Source: Nonomuraea sp. MG754425
GTDB taxonomy: Bacteria > Actinomycetota > Actinomycetes > Streptosporangiales > Streptosporangiaceae
Direction: 5' to 3'
NCBI RefSeq assembly: GCF_021699195.1
Contig: NZ_SSXE01000016.1
Coordinates: forward strand, 1-64,000
DNA length: 64,000 nt
Part shown: positions 41,556 to 50,848 of the stretch, piece after piece
Layout: every line of letters begins with the position of its first letter
Numbering within the stretch: position 1 is the stretch's first letter
Position numbers and translations under genes: made by a program
Notes under the pieces: model-generated
Databases searched by the model: none
What the model was told of the DNA's origin: nothing
Seen by the model: the letters and a program-made list of their open reading frames with translations, nothing else

Positions 41556-44495
41556 TCAGAAACGTTGCCAGGTGTTCTTCGTGCGCTGCTGGGACACCCC
41601 GGGCCTGGCGTAGTCGCACACCCCCTGCGGGAAGATCGCCCGCAGCCGTCGCCACTGCTCGTCGGTCCACGGCGTCCCGTAGCCGTCGCGCGCCGGCTGG
41701 GTCAGCCGGCACTTGACGATGTCCGCGGTGACGTCCTCGCCCGCCACCTCCCTGGGGAAGGACGCGGTCGGGTACAGCCGCTCGCACGCGCTCGCCGGGT
41801 CGCGTTCGAGGGTCTCGGCCACGAACCGCGGCTTCTCGTCACGGGTGTTGCACCCCTCGACCAGGGTGCCCGGCCGCGCGGTGGTGATCCGCTCGATCGG
41901 CTTGCCGCCGGGGCGGAGGCCGGCGAGGTTCGTCAGCCAGTGGTCCATCTGGGTCACCGCCTGCCGCACCAGCGGGCTCTCGGTGCTGAACAGCCCGTAC
42001 CGGGCGTCCTCCAGCAGGCTGACGTGGTTGGCCGCGGTGCCGTTGGCCTCCTTCAGCCGCTCCCGCATGGAGAAGGTGTGGTAGCGGACGTGGATGTCAC
42101 CCCAGGACACGTCGTCCCAGTACGAGCGGTAGTCGATGATCGGCGTCCGGGCCAGCCCGCGACCGCCGCTGATCACCCGCCCGGTGCGGTAGGCGATCCG
42201 GGTCGCGTCCGGGTCGGCCTCGGTCCGCCGCGGCACGACGTTCGCGTCGGCGTCGAGGCCGCCGATGCGCTCGTTGAGGTCGAGGAACTGCTCCGGCGTG
42301 ATGCCGCCGTCCTTCAGCGCGCCGAGCCCGTACTGGATGCCGACGTTGTCCAGCGGCCTGCGGGCGAAGCCGGTGGCCGGGTCGGCGCCGTAGACGTTGA
42401 TCGTGTGGTCGTAGACGCCGCAGCGCACGCCGCCCGGGTTGGACGTCGGGTGGTAACGCCGCTGCTCGGGGACCATGTCGCAGTCCAGCCGCGGGTCGAT
42501 CCGGTTGGCGCCCCGCGACATGGCGGACACCATGGCCGCGGTCGCGAAGCCGGAGGTCCGGCGCTTCTGCTCGTCCGTCCACGCGACGGTCGTGCCGGAG
42601 GTGAAGTAGGTGTCGAGCAGTCGCGCGTCGGTGAGGAAGTTGACCGTGCCGATGCCGACCTCGGGGAACGAGCAGCCGACGACGATGCCGTCGAAGACGC
42701 CCGGGTAGTTGTCGGCGATCTGGTGGGCCTGGTACGACCCGCCCGAGCAGCCGTAGCCGATCGTGTGCTCGACCGGCCCGTGCCGCTCGACGAACAGCTC
42801 CTTCGTCATCATCGCCGACTCGGCCGCCGTGACGTCGTTGCAGTTGTTGCCGAAGACGTTCAGCGAGGACGACATCAGCGCGAACCCGCGGCCGAGCATG
42901 AACTCGTCGGTGACGGTCCCGGTGCCGCTGCCCGACCGGTACCACCCGCCCGCGCAGCCGCCGCCGAGGGTGAACACGGCCCGCCCGTTCCAGCCCGCCG
43001 GACGCACCGTGGGGGACGGCTCGGGCTCGGCCAGCGGGTCGTGCAGCATGCTCATCTGGACCACCGCGCGGTTGGCGGTGGCCGTCTCCATCCGGACGAT
43101 GAACTTGGCCGCGACGCCGAGCGAGGTCGTCGTGGTGGCCAGGTCGGCGGGGTAGGTGGTGGCGCCGGCAGGCCAGCGCTTGTACGTGCCGGCGGTGCTC
43201 CGGTAGAAGTAGTCGGTCCGCGGGGTGATCGTGCAGTTCGCGTCGAGCGGCTCGCCGAGTCTGCCGCCGATCACCGGGATCGCGAACGCCGCGGTCTCGC
43301 AGGCGAACGGCTGCTCGTGCGGGCCGGAGAACACCGGGCCCTGCGCGGGGTGGTTCACCAGCGTGATCGAGGCGCGCGGCCGGTCGGGCGCGGTGACCTC
43401 GACCGTGTTCTCGCCCTCGCGCAGCCCGGTCACCAGCCCGGTGAGGTCACCGGCGCCCGGCCCGGCCCGGAAGGCGGGCGTGACGTCGGTCCGGCCGTTC
43501 AGTGTCACCCGGAGACTCTCGCGCGGGACGGCGCGGGGCAGCTCGATCCGGAGCAGCGAGTCGCCGCCGCTCACCATGTCGGCCCGGCCGGAGAGCGCCG
43601 AGATCTTCAGCTCGCCGGGCCCCGACTTGTCCGGCTCGGCGGTCACGGTGACCGTGACGGTCGCGGTCGAGCGCTCGGAGTCGTCGCCGACCCCGTAGGT
43701 GAAGGTGTCCACGCCGACGTATCCGCGGTCGGGGCGGTAGCGGAACGACCCGTCCGCGGACGTCGTCAGGGTGCCGTGGGCCGGCTCGGACCATGCCGTC
43801 ACCGCGGGGGTGACGTCGTCGGGGAAGCTGTCGTTGCCGAGCACGCCGGGCGCGCCGGTCACCAGTTCGGTCCCCTCCGTGACGGTGTGGAAGTCGTCGG
43901 CGGCGGTGGGGCGCGGCGTGGGCGGTCCCTCGCCGGGCGCCCGGACGACCACCTCGTACAGGCGGGCCGCGTCCGTGCTGTGCCGCGACTTCTTCGTGAT
44001 CACCAGGCGGAGCGTGTCGGTCACGAGGTCGGTGCCGAACGTGACCACCGGCTGGGTGTTGCCGACCGCGCTTCCGACGTTCACCCAGCCGTCCTCGGTC
44101 CGGGCCTCGACGGCGAAGTCCACCAGGACCGTGTCAGCGAAGGGGTTGGGCCAGCCGGAACCGCTGTAGATCCCGATCGTGCCGACCCGGGTCCTGGCCG
44201 GGAACGTGATCGTCAGCGTGGGGGTGGCGTCGCTCGCCGACGACATCCAGCGGGAGGACTCCGCGCACAGGCCGTCGACGGCGTTCTTCGCGCCGTAGCT
44301 GGAGCTGAAGGTCGAGGACGCCGTGACGGTCGCCCCCATCGCCCGGTGGCCGGTGCATTCGAGGTCCGATGCCTGGGCGGCGTTCTGCGTGGTGGTCTCG
44401 GCGGACAGCGGTGCGGCGCTCAGATGGCCCGCTGTCAGCAGGGCGGTGGTCAGCAGCGCGATGACCGAGGACCTCAGGTGCATCCTCGCGGACAC
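41556..44495 (-). CDS. Secreted multidomain DUF6351 protein (alpha/beta-hydrolase-like)
   Basis: An extracellular protein of 979 residues. A signal peptide (1-32) is followed by a discoidin/F5-8C-like carbohydrate-binding domain (about 48-190), a cadherin-like/VCBS Ig repeat (about 195-290: GVLGNDSFPDD, YRPDRGYVGVDTFTY), and a large DUF6351 domain (about 300-979). The latter contains GYGCSGGSYQ, a nucleophile-elbow-like Ser, and many paired Cys. DUF6351 is uncharacterised; a role as esterase or hydrolase on a polysaccharide-linked substrate is inferred. GTG 44495 has GAGGAG upstream. It is the last gene of a leftward pair facing an ABC uptake operon. Confidence 0.82.
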   Translation of the reverse strand: MSARMHLRSSVIALLTTALLTAGHLSAAPLSAETTTQNAAQASDLECTGHRAMGATVTASSTFSSSYGAKNAVDGLCAESSRWMSSASDATPTLTITFPARTRVGTIGIYSGSGWPNPFADTVLVDFAVEARTEDGWVNVGSAVGNTQPVVTFGTDLVTDTLRLVITKKSRHSTDAARLYEVVVRAPGEGPPTPRPTAADDFHTVTEGTELVTGAPGVLGNDSFPDDVTPAVTAWSEPAHGTLTTSADGSFRYRPDRGYVGVDTFTYGVGDDSERSTATVTVTVTAEPDKSGPGELKISALSGRADMVSGGDSLLRIELPRAVPRESLRVTLNGRTDVTPAFRAGPGAGDLTGLVTGLREGENTVEVTAPDRPRASITLVNHPAQGPVFSGPHEQPFACETAAFAIPVIGGRLGEPLDANCTITPRTDYFYRSTAGTYKRWPAGATTYPADLATTTTSLGVAAKFIVRMETATANRAVVQMSMLHDPLAEPEPSPTVRPAGWNGRAVFTLGGGCAGGWYRSGSGTGTVTDEFMLGRGFALMSSSLNVFGNNCNDVTAAESAMMTKELFVERHGPVEHTIGYGCSGGSYQAHQIADNYPGVFDGIVVGCSFPEVGIGTVNFLTDARLLDTYFTSGTTVAWTDEQKRRTSGFATAAMVSAMSRGANRIDPRLDCDMVPEQRRYHPTSNPGGVRCGVYDHTINVYGADPATGFARRPLDNVGIQYGLGALKDGGITPEQFLDLNERIGGLDADANVVPRRTEADPDATRIAYRTGRVISGGRGLARTPIIDYRSYWDDVSWGDIHVRYHTFSMRERLKEANGTAANHVSLLEDARYGLFSTESPLVRQAVTQMDHWLTNLAGLRPGGKPIERITTARPGTLVEGCNTRDEKPRFVAETLERDPASACERLYPTASFPREVAGEDVTADIVKCRLTQPARDGYGTPWTDEQWRRLRAIFPQGVCDYARPGVSQQRTKNTWQRF

Positions 44496-44577
44496 GACGT
44501 CTCCTCGTCTGGAGTGGGGGGTGGGGTCGGGAGCGGGGCCGGCCCGCCGAGCACGTGGTCGGCGGGCCGGCGCCGGC

Positions 44578-46038
44578 TCAGGGGCCGTCGGGGTAGACGA
44601 GGTGGACCCGGATGTTGGTCCAGTTCTGCGGGCAGTTCGCCGCCTGGCAGGTGCTGGGGTCGTACACGCCGGTGAACTCAGGGCTGAGCTGCCAGGTCTT
44701 GCCGTAGTCGTAGGAGACCTCGAAGTAGGTGGACTCGTCGAGGTTCGCCGGGTCGAACGTGGTCCGGGCGTACATGCCGAACACCGGCGCGATCGCCTCC
44801 CAGCCGGGGGAGAACGAGGTCTTGCCGTCGATGATGTAGCGCTCGTCGAACAGCCGCTTCGGGTCGGCGCCGACCGGGCCGACGATGAGCCACTGGGGCC
44901 GGCCCATGAACGAGTTCTGGTTGAGCTCGTTGCTGAGGAACTTCACGTGGTTCGCGGGGACGATCTGGAAGCCGCCGCGGACGTTCTCGTCCCAGCTGAA
45001 GCCGTAGAACGGCGAGGTGGAGAAGGTCATCGCGCCGGGGTGGTTGGTGTCCATCTGGCCGATGTGGGCGAACTCCGTGCCGCCGAAGCGCCCGGTGCCC
45101 TGGACCCGCTGGACGACGTCGGCGACCCGGCGCTTGTCACCCCGGGCGTAGCCGACGTAGATCCCGCCGTTCTTCCGGTGGGCCTTGCCCGCGACCGTGT
45201 CGCCCGCGGCCCAGTTCTCGAACTCGATGTAGGTCGGCGAGGCGTTGCGCACCAGGGGCTGGTAGGCGGTGAAGCGCAGCTTCCTCGGGGGCGCGGCGTC
45301 GGGGTCGGCGCGGAAGTGCTCGGCGATGGGCAGCCAGGACTGCTTCGCCTCGTCGAAGTAGGACAGCGGCGCGCCGGTGGGCAGCGAGCTCTTCCCGCCG
45401 AAGATCCCCGAGCCGCCGGGGATGTCGGTGTAGATGGTGTCGGCCAGCCAGTTGCCATGGTCCGCGCCGATGTACCGGTCGGGGCGGACGTTGAGCAGGC
45501 TGGTGGTCCAGTCGCGGGTGCCGGTGGCCGGGTCGAAGTTCTCGTAGCGCAGCGGGTCGTAGCTCTCCTCCGGCCAGACCTTGGAGCGCAGTACGTAGAC
45601 CGAGGTGGCGAGCAGGTGACCCGCGGTGCCGTCGATGGCGCGCGAGTACTTCGACGCCCAGAAGCCGTCGTTGGCCTTGACGGTGGCGGTCGCCGGCCGC
45701 TGCACGTGCCCGAGCACCGTCCGCGTGCCGTCCAGGGCGACGTGCTCGATGGCGCCGTCGGTGGAGTTGTCGATCTCGACGTGGAACTGCGCGACGAAGC
45801 GCGGCTTGTTCTCCGGCCTGGCGTGCGGGGGGATCGGCGTGCCCACCATGTTGGTGATGCCCACGGGGCCGGGCGGGCCGGACTCGAAGGACGACGCGCC
45901 GGCCGCGGTGGCGGGGGCGAGCAGCGCCACCGTGGCGAGGCTCACCCACCAGAGGCGGGCGCCACGGAGCCGGCGGTTCGTCGTGGTGGGGGGAGCGGGG
46001 GGTGTGTCCGAGCGGGCTGCTCGGCGAGCGGGAACCAC
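44578..46038 (-). CDS. Secreted protein of unknown function
   Basis: A protein of 486 residues with a signal peptide (about 20-48: WWVSLATVALLAPATAAGA). The remainder is rich in Trp, Tyr, Phe, Asp and Gly, a composition typical of extracellular carbohydrate-active beta-sandwich or propeller proteins. I do not recognise a catalytic motif or family. GTG 46038 is set by GGAGGG 8 bases upstream; the frame runs further back through the operator region but without coding sense. It is the first gene of the leftward pair with DUF6351, and a LacI-type operator lies 21 bases upstream. Confidence 0.75.
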   Translation of the reverse strand: MVPARRAARSDTPPAPPTTTNRRLRGARLWWVSLATVALLAPATAAGASSFESGPPGPVGITNMVGTPIPPHARPENKPRFVAQFHVEIDNSTDGAIEHVALDGTRTVLGHVQRPATATVKANDGFWASKYSRAIDGTAGHLLATSVYVLRSKVWPEESYDPLRYENFDPATGTRDWTTSLLNVRPDRYIGADHGNWLADTIYTDIPGGSGIFGGKSSLPTGAPLSYFDEAKQSWLPIAEHFRADPDAAPPRKLRFTAYQPLVRNASPTYIEFENWAAGDTVAGKAHRKNGGIYVGYARGDKRRVADVVQRVQGTGRFGGTEFAHIGQMDTNHPGAMTFSTSPFYGFSWDENVRGGFQIVPANHVKFLSNELNQNSFMGRPQWLIVGPVGADPKRLFDERYIIDGKTSFSPGWEAIAPVFGMYARTTFDPANLDESTYFEVSYDYGKTWQLSPEFTGVYDPSTCQAANCPQNWTNIRVHLVYPDGP

Positions 46039-46058
46039 GGGATGGTCCCTCCAATTCT

Positions 46059-46074
46059 GATGTTGCGCATTATC
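46059..46074. promoter_or_regulatory. LacI-type operator O1 (secreted-gene side)
   Basis: GATGTTGCGCATTATC, 14 of 16 bases identical to the palindrome GATAATGC-GCATTATC with central CG, the usual symmetry of LacI-family operators. It sits immediately upstream of the leftward secreted genes. Confidence 0.7.
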
Positions 46075-46137
46075 ACAACGGCAAGTTCGGTCAGTGTTTC
46101 GACCCGATCGTCCGCCTGTCAAGATCTGGTCTTGACC

Positions 46138-46174
46138 GATAATGCGCATCACCATCATGATGATGCGCATTATC
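46138..46174. promoter_or_regulatory. LacI-type operators O2 and O3 (transporter side)
   Basis: O2 GATAATGCGCATCACC (46138-46153) and O3 GATGATGCGCATTATC (46159-46174) match the same 16-bp palindrome at 14 and 15 positions; their centres are 21 bases apart, two helical turns. They lie 31 bases upstream of the binding-protein start. A TTGACC -35-like hexamer (46132-46137) lies within an inverted repeat GTCAAGA-N5-TCTTGAC (46118-46136). Confidence 0.78.
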
Positions 46175-46204
46175 GAGCTGGGTTCAGCCCCTGCGGAGGT
46201 ACAG

Positions 46205-47518
46205 ATGTTCACAAAATGGCGTGGCGCTTCGCGCCTGGCGGCCGGTCTCATCGCGGTGACCGTCCTGAGCGGATGCGGCGGTGGCGGCGCCGCCGGCAGC
46301 GGTGGCTCCGGTGACGGCGCGAGCACTCTGCGGGTCTGGTTCCCCGGCAACCTCGCCGAGGAGATCTCCTGGGTGAACGAGAAGCTGGTGCCCGCGTTCG
46401 AGGCGGAGCACAAGGTCGACGTCCAGGTCGAGTTCGTCGACTGGGCCAACCTCGCGACGCGCCTGTCCACCGCCTTCGCCGGCGGCACCGCACCCGACGT
46501 CTTCGGGCACGGCAACGCCGCGGCGGCCGGATACGCCGCCAACGACCGGGTGATCGCGCTGGACGACTACCTCGCCAAGATGCCCGCCACCGACACGGCG
46601 GACCTGACCTTCCTCGACCAGGGCAAGGTGGGCGGCAAGCAGGTCATCATGCCGCTGCGCGGCTTCGGCCACCTGCTCGCCTACCGCACCGACCTGTTCC
46701 AGGAGGCGGGCCTCGACCCGGCCGCCCCGCCCGCCACCTGGCAGGACCTGCGCGCGGCGGCGGACCGGCTCGTCGTCCGCGACGGCGACGCCATCACCCG
46801 CTCCGGCGTGATCTTCCCCGCCGACGACCCGACGAGCATGTCGCAGGCGTTCGGCAGCTTCCTGTTCCAGGCCGGCGGGTCCTTCGCCGACGAGAGCGGC
46901 ACGAAGGTCACCTGGAACTCCGAGGCGGGCAAGCGCGCGCTCGGGTTCCTCGCCGAGTTCTACAACGGCCCGAAGGCGGTCTCCACCGGCCTGGGCGAGG
47001 CGACGAGCGGGGCGGGGGCGCAGCACCCGCTGGTCACCGGACGCGCGGCCATGGCCGTGCTTGACGAGGCGACGCTCAAGAGCATCCACGAGCAGTCCCC
47101 CGACGTCGCCGCGAAGATCAAGCTGGCCCCGCCGCTGAAGGACACCACCGCGGCGTCGTTCGGCGGAGCCGGCAACGGGCTGTTCATCAGCGCCGACTCC
47201 GGCCACAAGGACCAGGCGTGGGAGTTCATCGAGTTCCTGCTCAAGCCGGCCAACGCCAAGGCGTACGTCCAGGCCGTCGGCGGCATCCCGGCGCGCGCCT
47301 CCCTGGCCGACGACCCCGAACTGTCCGCCCTGCCGTACATCAAGCCCTACATGGACGCCGCCGCCCAGTTCCGCGGCAACCCCAACGTCGAGACCTGGAC
47401 GCAGCAGCGCGAGGCGCTGGCCAAGGAGATCGAGGCCGTGCTGCGCGGCAAGGCGACCGCCGGCGAGGCGCTCGACCGCGCGGCGGCGCAGGCCGCGAGC
47501 CTGGCCACGCAGAACTGA
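46205..47518 (+). CDS. Extracellular sugar-binding lipoprotein of an ABC importer
   Basis: A solute-binding protein of 437 residues with signal peptide and lipobox LSGC at about residue 22, a Gly/Ser linker, then the type I (CUT1/MalE-like) fold with LRVWFPGN at the start and FIEFLLKPANAKAYVQAVGGIPAR near the end. ATG 46205 has GGAGG 7 bases upstream; the frame extends to 46142 across the operators and is rejected. The ligand is unknown, probably a product of the divergent secreted proteins. Confidence 0.9.
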   Translation: MFTKWRGASRLAAGLIAVTVLSGCGGGGAAGSGGSGDGASTLRVWFPGNLAEEISWVNEKLVPAFEAEHKVDVQVEFVDWANLATRLSTAFAGGTAPDVFGHGNAAAAGYAANDRVIALDDYLAKMPATDTADLTFLDQGKVGGKQVIMPLRGFGHLLAYRTDLFQEAGLDPAAPPATWQDLRAAADRLVVRDGDAITRSGVIFPADDPTSMSQAFGSFLFQAGGSFADESGTKVTWNSEAGKRALGFLAEFYNGPKAVSTGLGEATSGAGAQHPLVTGRAAMAVLDEATLKSIHEQSPDVAAKIKLAPPLKDTTAASFGGAGNGLFISADSGHKDQAWEFIEFLLKPANAKAYVQAVGGIPARASLADDPELSALPYIKPYMDAAAQFRGNPNVETWTQQREALAKEIEAVLRGKATAGEALDRAAAQAASLATQN

Positions 47519-47541
47519 TCGCGGACGGATGACGCCACATC

Positions 47542-48489
47542 ATGAAGACTGAGACCCGGCCGCCGGGACCGCCCCCCGGGCCCGATCCCGTGGCAGTGCG
47601 CCGGCCGAGGCGGAGCGCGCTGCACTCGGCCCAGCGCAGGGCGGGCTGGCTCCTGGTCCTGCCCGCCGTGCTCGCGCTGTCGCTGGTCACGATCATCCCG
47701 ATCGGGTACGGCTTCTATCTGAGCCTGACCTCGTACAACCCCGTCGAACGCGGCGGGCCCAGGTTCCACGGCCTGGACGGCTACCTCGCCGTGCTCGGGT
47801 CCGGCGAGTTCTGGCACGCCATCTGGATCACCGTCCAGTACTCCTTCGGCACGCTGATCCTGGCCGTGCCGGCGGCCCTCGCCCTGGCGCTCCTGGTCAA
47901 CGGCCGGTTTCCGGGTGTGGCTCTGTTCCGCGCGGTGCTCTACCTGCCGCGCGTGGTGCCGCTGGTGGCGGTGAGCATGATCTGGCTGTGGCTGTACTCC
48001 CACGACGGGCTGTTCAACTACCTGCTGGATCTGGTCGGGCTGCCGCCGGTGGACTTCCTCACCGACGAGGACACCGCGCTGGCCTCGCTGATCGGGATGC
48101 GGGCCTGGAAGGCGCTCGGCGGCAGCATGATCATTTTCCTGGCGGGGCTCCAGGCGGTCCCGGCCTCGCTGCTGGAGGCCGCGTCCGTGGACGGCTGCGG
48201 ACGCTGGCGGACGCTGCGGCACGTGATCCTGCCGCTGCTCGTGCCGATCACGACGTACGTGGTCGTGGTCGACCTCATCTACCTCGCCCAGTCCTTCTCC
48301 GAGATCTACGTCCTGACCTCCGGAGGTCCGCTGTCCTCCACGACCGTCCTGAACATGCTGATCTACAACGAGGCATTCGAGCACTACCGGCTCGGCAACG
48401 CCAGCGCCATGGCGTTCCTGCTGTTCTGCCTGATCTTCGGCCTCGCCTACCTCAGCATCCGCACGATGACCAGAGGAGGCCGCCGGTGA
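47542..48489 (+). CDS. Sugar ABC transporter permease (MalF type)
   Basis: A permease of 315 residues with six TM helices and the EAA loop EAASVDGCGRWRTLRHVILPLLVP. A Pro-rich cytoplasmic tail precedes TM1. It follows the binding-protein gene by 23 bases and overlaps its partner by 4 bases (GTGA). No ATPase gene is present; a shared MsiK-like ATPase is assumed. Confidence 0.9.
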   Translation: MKTETRPPGPPPGPDPVAVRRPRRSALHSAQRRAGWLLVLPAVLALSLVTIIPIGYGFYLSLTSYNPVERGGPRFHGLDGYLAVLGSGEFWHAIWITVQYSFGTLILAVPAALALALLVNGRFPGVALFRAVLYLPRVVPLVAVSMIWLWLYSHDGLFNYLLDLVGLPPVDFLTDEDTALASLIGMRAWKALGGSMIIFLAGLQAVPASLLEAASVDGCGRWRTLRHVILPLLVPITTYVVVVDLIYLAQSFSEIYVLTSGGPLSSTTVLNMLIYNEAFEHYRLGNASAMAFLLFCLIFGLAYLSIRTMTRGGRR

Positions 48490-49370
48490 GCGCGCCTACG
48501 GCCCGGAGTTCACGACCGGGCGCCGGCCGGCGCAGGGCGGTGCTCGCCGGGGTGGTCACCCTGCTGGTGGCGATGCCGTTCGTCTGGATGGTGTCGCTGG
48601 CCTTCAAGCCGAAGACCGAGGTGTTCAGCTACCCGCCGAAGCTGCTGCCCGACCAGCCGACGCTGGACAACTTCGCCTACGTCTGGAACTCCACGAACAT
48701 CCCCGGGGCGATGGCCAACAGCCTGATCGTGGCGACGCTCACGGTCGCGGGGAACTGCGTCGCGGCGGCGGCGGCCGGCTACGCCCTGGCGCGGATCGAC
48801 TTCCGCGGCTCGCGCCTGCTGTTCAGCACGGTGCTGGGCAGCGCCATGGTGCCGTCCATCGTGCAGTTGATCCCGCTGTTCCTCATCGTCAAGGGCTTCC
48901 CGCTGGCCGGCGGCAACGACCTGTTCGGCCAGGGCGGCACCGGGCTGCTGGACTCGCACGTCGGGCTCGTGCTGCCGATGCTGGTGCAGCCGCTGAACAT
49001 CTACCTCGCCCGGCAGTACTTCCTCGACATGCCCGGCGAACTGGCGGAGGCCGGCCGGCTGGACGGCGCGGGAGAGCTGCGCATCTTCTGGCAGATCTAC
49101 CTGCCGCTGGCCCGGCCGATCGTCGCCACCATCGCCATCCTGTCCTTCACCGGAGCCTGGGAGGACTTCCTGTGGCCGCTGGTGGCGGTGTCGTCACCGC
49201 AGATGCAGACGTTGCCGCTGGCGCTCAGCTCGTTCGCGGGCAGCGGCGTGACCCAGTACGGCCCGCTGATGGCCGGGACGTTCCTGGCGATCGTCCCCGT
49301 CCTGGTGATCTTCGTCGCGGGGCAGCGGCACTTCGTGCAGGGGCTCGGAGCGGGAGGGGTGAAGGGATGA
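48486..49370 (+). CDS. Sugar ABC transporter permease (MalG type)
   Basis: The second membrane subunit (294 residues) with six TM helices and the EAA loop EAGRLDGAGELRIFWQIYLPLARP. GTG 48486 overlaps the MalF-type stop; its own stop overlaps the next ATG. The open frame extends back through the previous gene but is a shadow there. Confidence 0.9.
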   Translation: MSAPTARSSRPGAGRRRAVLAGVVTLLVAMPFVWMVSLAFKPKTEVFSYPPKLLPDQPTLDNFAYVWNSTNIPGAMANSLIVATLTVAGNCVAAAAAGYALARIDFRGSRLLFSTVLGSAMVPSIVQLIPLFLIVKGFPLAGGNDLFGQGGTGLLDSHVGLVLPMLVQPLNIYLARQYFLDMPGELAEAGRLDGAGELRIFWQIYLPLARPIVATIAILSFTGAWEDFLWPLVAVSSPQMQTLPLALSSFAGSGVTQYGPLMAGTFLAIVPVLVIFVAGQRHFVQGLGAGGVKG

Positions 49371-50848
49371 ACCACAGCACAGCGGTCGTGACGCTGCTCC
49401 CGCTCGACGACCGGCCGGTGAACACCGGCCACGTCGCCGGGCTGGCCGGCACCGCCGGAACCCGGCTGCGGCTCCCACCGGCCGGGCTCCTGCCGGCCCG
49501 TGGCGTGCCCGCGGACATGGACGGCACGGCCCGGTGGCTGGAGCACGCCGCCGGTGACAGCGACGCCGTCGTGGTCAGCGTCAACCAGCTCGCCTGCGGC
49601 GGATTCGTCGCCTCGCGGCGCACCACCGAGCCGCTGGCCCGGACGCTGGCCCGCCTGGACGTGCTGCGCCGCATCCGGGCGGCCCGGCCGGAGCTTCCCG
49701 TGCACGCCTTCGTGACACTGATGCGGACCAGGAAGACCGACGGCGCCGGGGCCGAACCGGAGTACTGGGACGGGTACGGCCGGCGCTTCTTCGCCCTGTC
49801 CGAGGAGCTCTACCGGGCCGAACACGGACGCCCGGACGCGGCGGCGCGGGCCAGGGCGGAGATCCCCGAGCCGTTCGTCGCGGACTTCTTCACCCGGCGG
49901 ATGCGCCTGCACGCCCTGCAGTTGGCCTGCGTCGAGCTGGTGGCGGAGGGAGTCGTCGACACGCTGTCGATCCTGGTGGAGGACAGCACGGTCGAGAGTG
50001 TGTCCACGAGCGAGCGGGAGTGGCTGGAGTCCTGGATCGCCCGCCTCGGCCTGGGCGGGCGGATCCGCTGCCTGCCCGGCGCCGACGAGGCCGGCGCCGT
50101 GCTCACCACGCGGGCCGCGCTGGAGCACGCCGGCCTGCGCCCCAGGGTGGCCGTCGCCTGCCCCGACCCGGACGCGCTCGGCCGGATCGCGGCGTACGAG
50201 GACGTGCCCGTCGGCGACACGATCGCCGACCAGATCGCCGCCATCGGCGCCGTCCTGGTCGAGGACGCCGGCCGGGCCGACCTGGTGCTCGCCGTGCACC
50301 CGCCCGGCCTGCCCCCGCGCGACTGGTGCTCGGTGCAGGAGCAGCCGGAGCGGCCAGGGGACGACGCGGCCCGCCTCGCCGTCCGGGTCCGCGACCTGCT
50401 GGACGCGGGACGCCCCGTCGCGGTCGCGGACGTCGCCGACGCCAACGGCGCCGACCCCGTGCTGGTCACGGCGTTGCGCGCGGCCGGCCTGCTCCCGCGC
50501 CTGGCCGGGTACGCGGCCTGGAACACCGCGGGCAACACGATCGGCAGCGCGCTGGCCCAGGGGTGCAGCCGCCTGCTGGCCGACGGCGACCGTCGGCTGG
50601 CCGAGCACGCCCGCACCCTCACCCACCGTCTGCTCGACGACTGGGGGTACCAGACCCGCGCGCGGAGCGGGGTGTCGACCGCCCGGCCGGACCTGGTGGA
50701 GCGGGAACTGGGCGATCTGCTCGCGGATCTCGGCCCGCCCGCCGACAAGTTTCGCATTGTGCCCGGCAGCGTGTGCTTCCCGTGGGATCGTCCGTTCGAG
50801 ATTGCCTTTGAGCTGGAGCACCTCGAGGAAGGGAACGATCGCCGGTGA
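49367..50848 (+). CDS. DUF4127 family protein
   Basis: A cytoplasmic protein of 493 residues that begins with the DUF4127 hallmark LLPLDDRPVN and contains further family segments (VSVNQLACGG, VTLMRTRK, ILVEDST, AAWNTAGNTIGSALAQG, CFPWDRPFE). Acidic and Asn residues in these motifs suggest a metal-dependent or sugar-acting enzyme, but no activity is established for the family. It is coupled on both sides by 4-base overlaps to the permease and the LacI gene, so it acts on the imported compound or its metabolism. Confidence 0.86.
   Translation: MNHSTAVVTLLPLDDRPVNTGHVAGLAGTAGTRLRLPPAGLLPARGVPADMDGTARWLEHAAGDSDAVVVSVNQLACGGFVASRRTTEPLARTLARLDVLRRIRAARPELPVHAFVTLMRTRKTDGAGAEPEYWDGYGRRFFALSEELYRAEHGRPDAAARARAEIPEPFVADFFTRRMRLHALQLACVELVAEGVVDTLSILVEDSTVESVSTSEREWLESWIARLGLGGRIRCLPGADEAGAVLTTRAALEHAGLRPRVAVACPDPDALGRIAAYEDVPVGDTIADQIAAIGAVLVEDAGRADLVLAVHPPGLPPRDWCSVQEQPERPGDDAARLAVRVRDLLDAGRPVAVADVADANGADPVLVTALRAAGLLPRLAGYAAWNTAGNTIGSALAQGCSRLLADGDRRLAEHARTLTHRLLDDWGYQTRARSGVSTARPDLVERELGDLLADLGPPADKFRIVPGSVCFPWDRPFEIAFELEHLEEGNDRR

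Noticed and set aside
41442..44675. A 1077-residue plus-strand frame opposite the DUF6351 gene
   Set aside because: Antisense shadow: Arg/Gly/Val-rich, no motif, and it spans the terminator and the intergenic gap.
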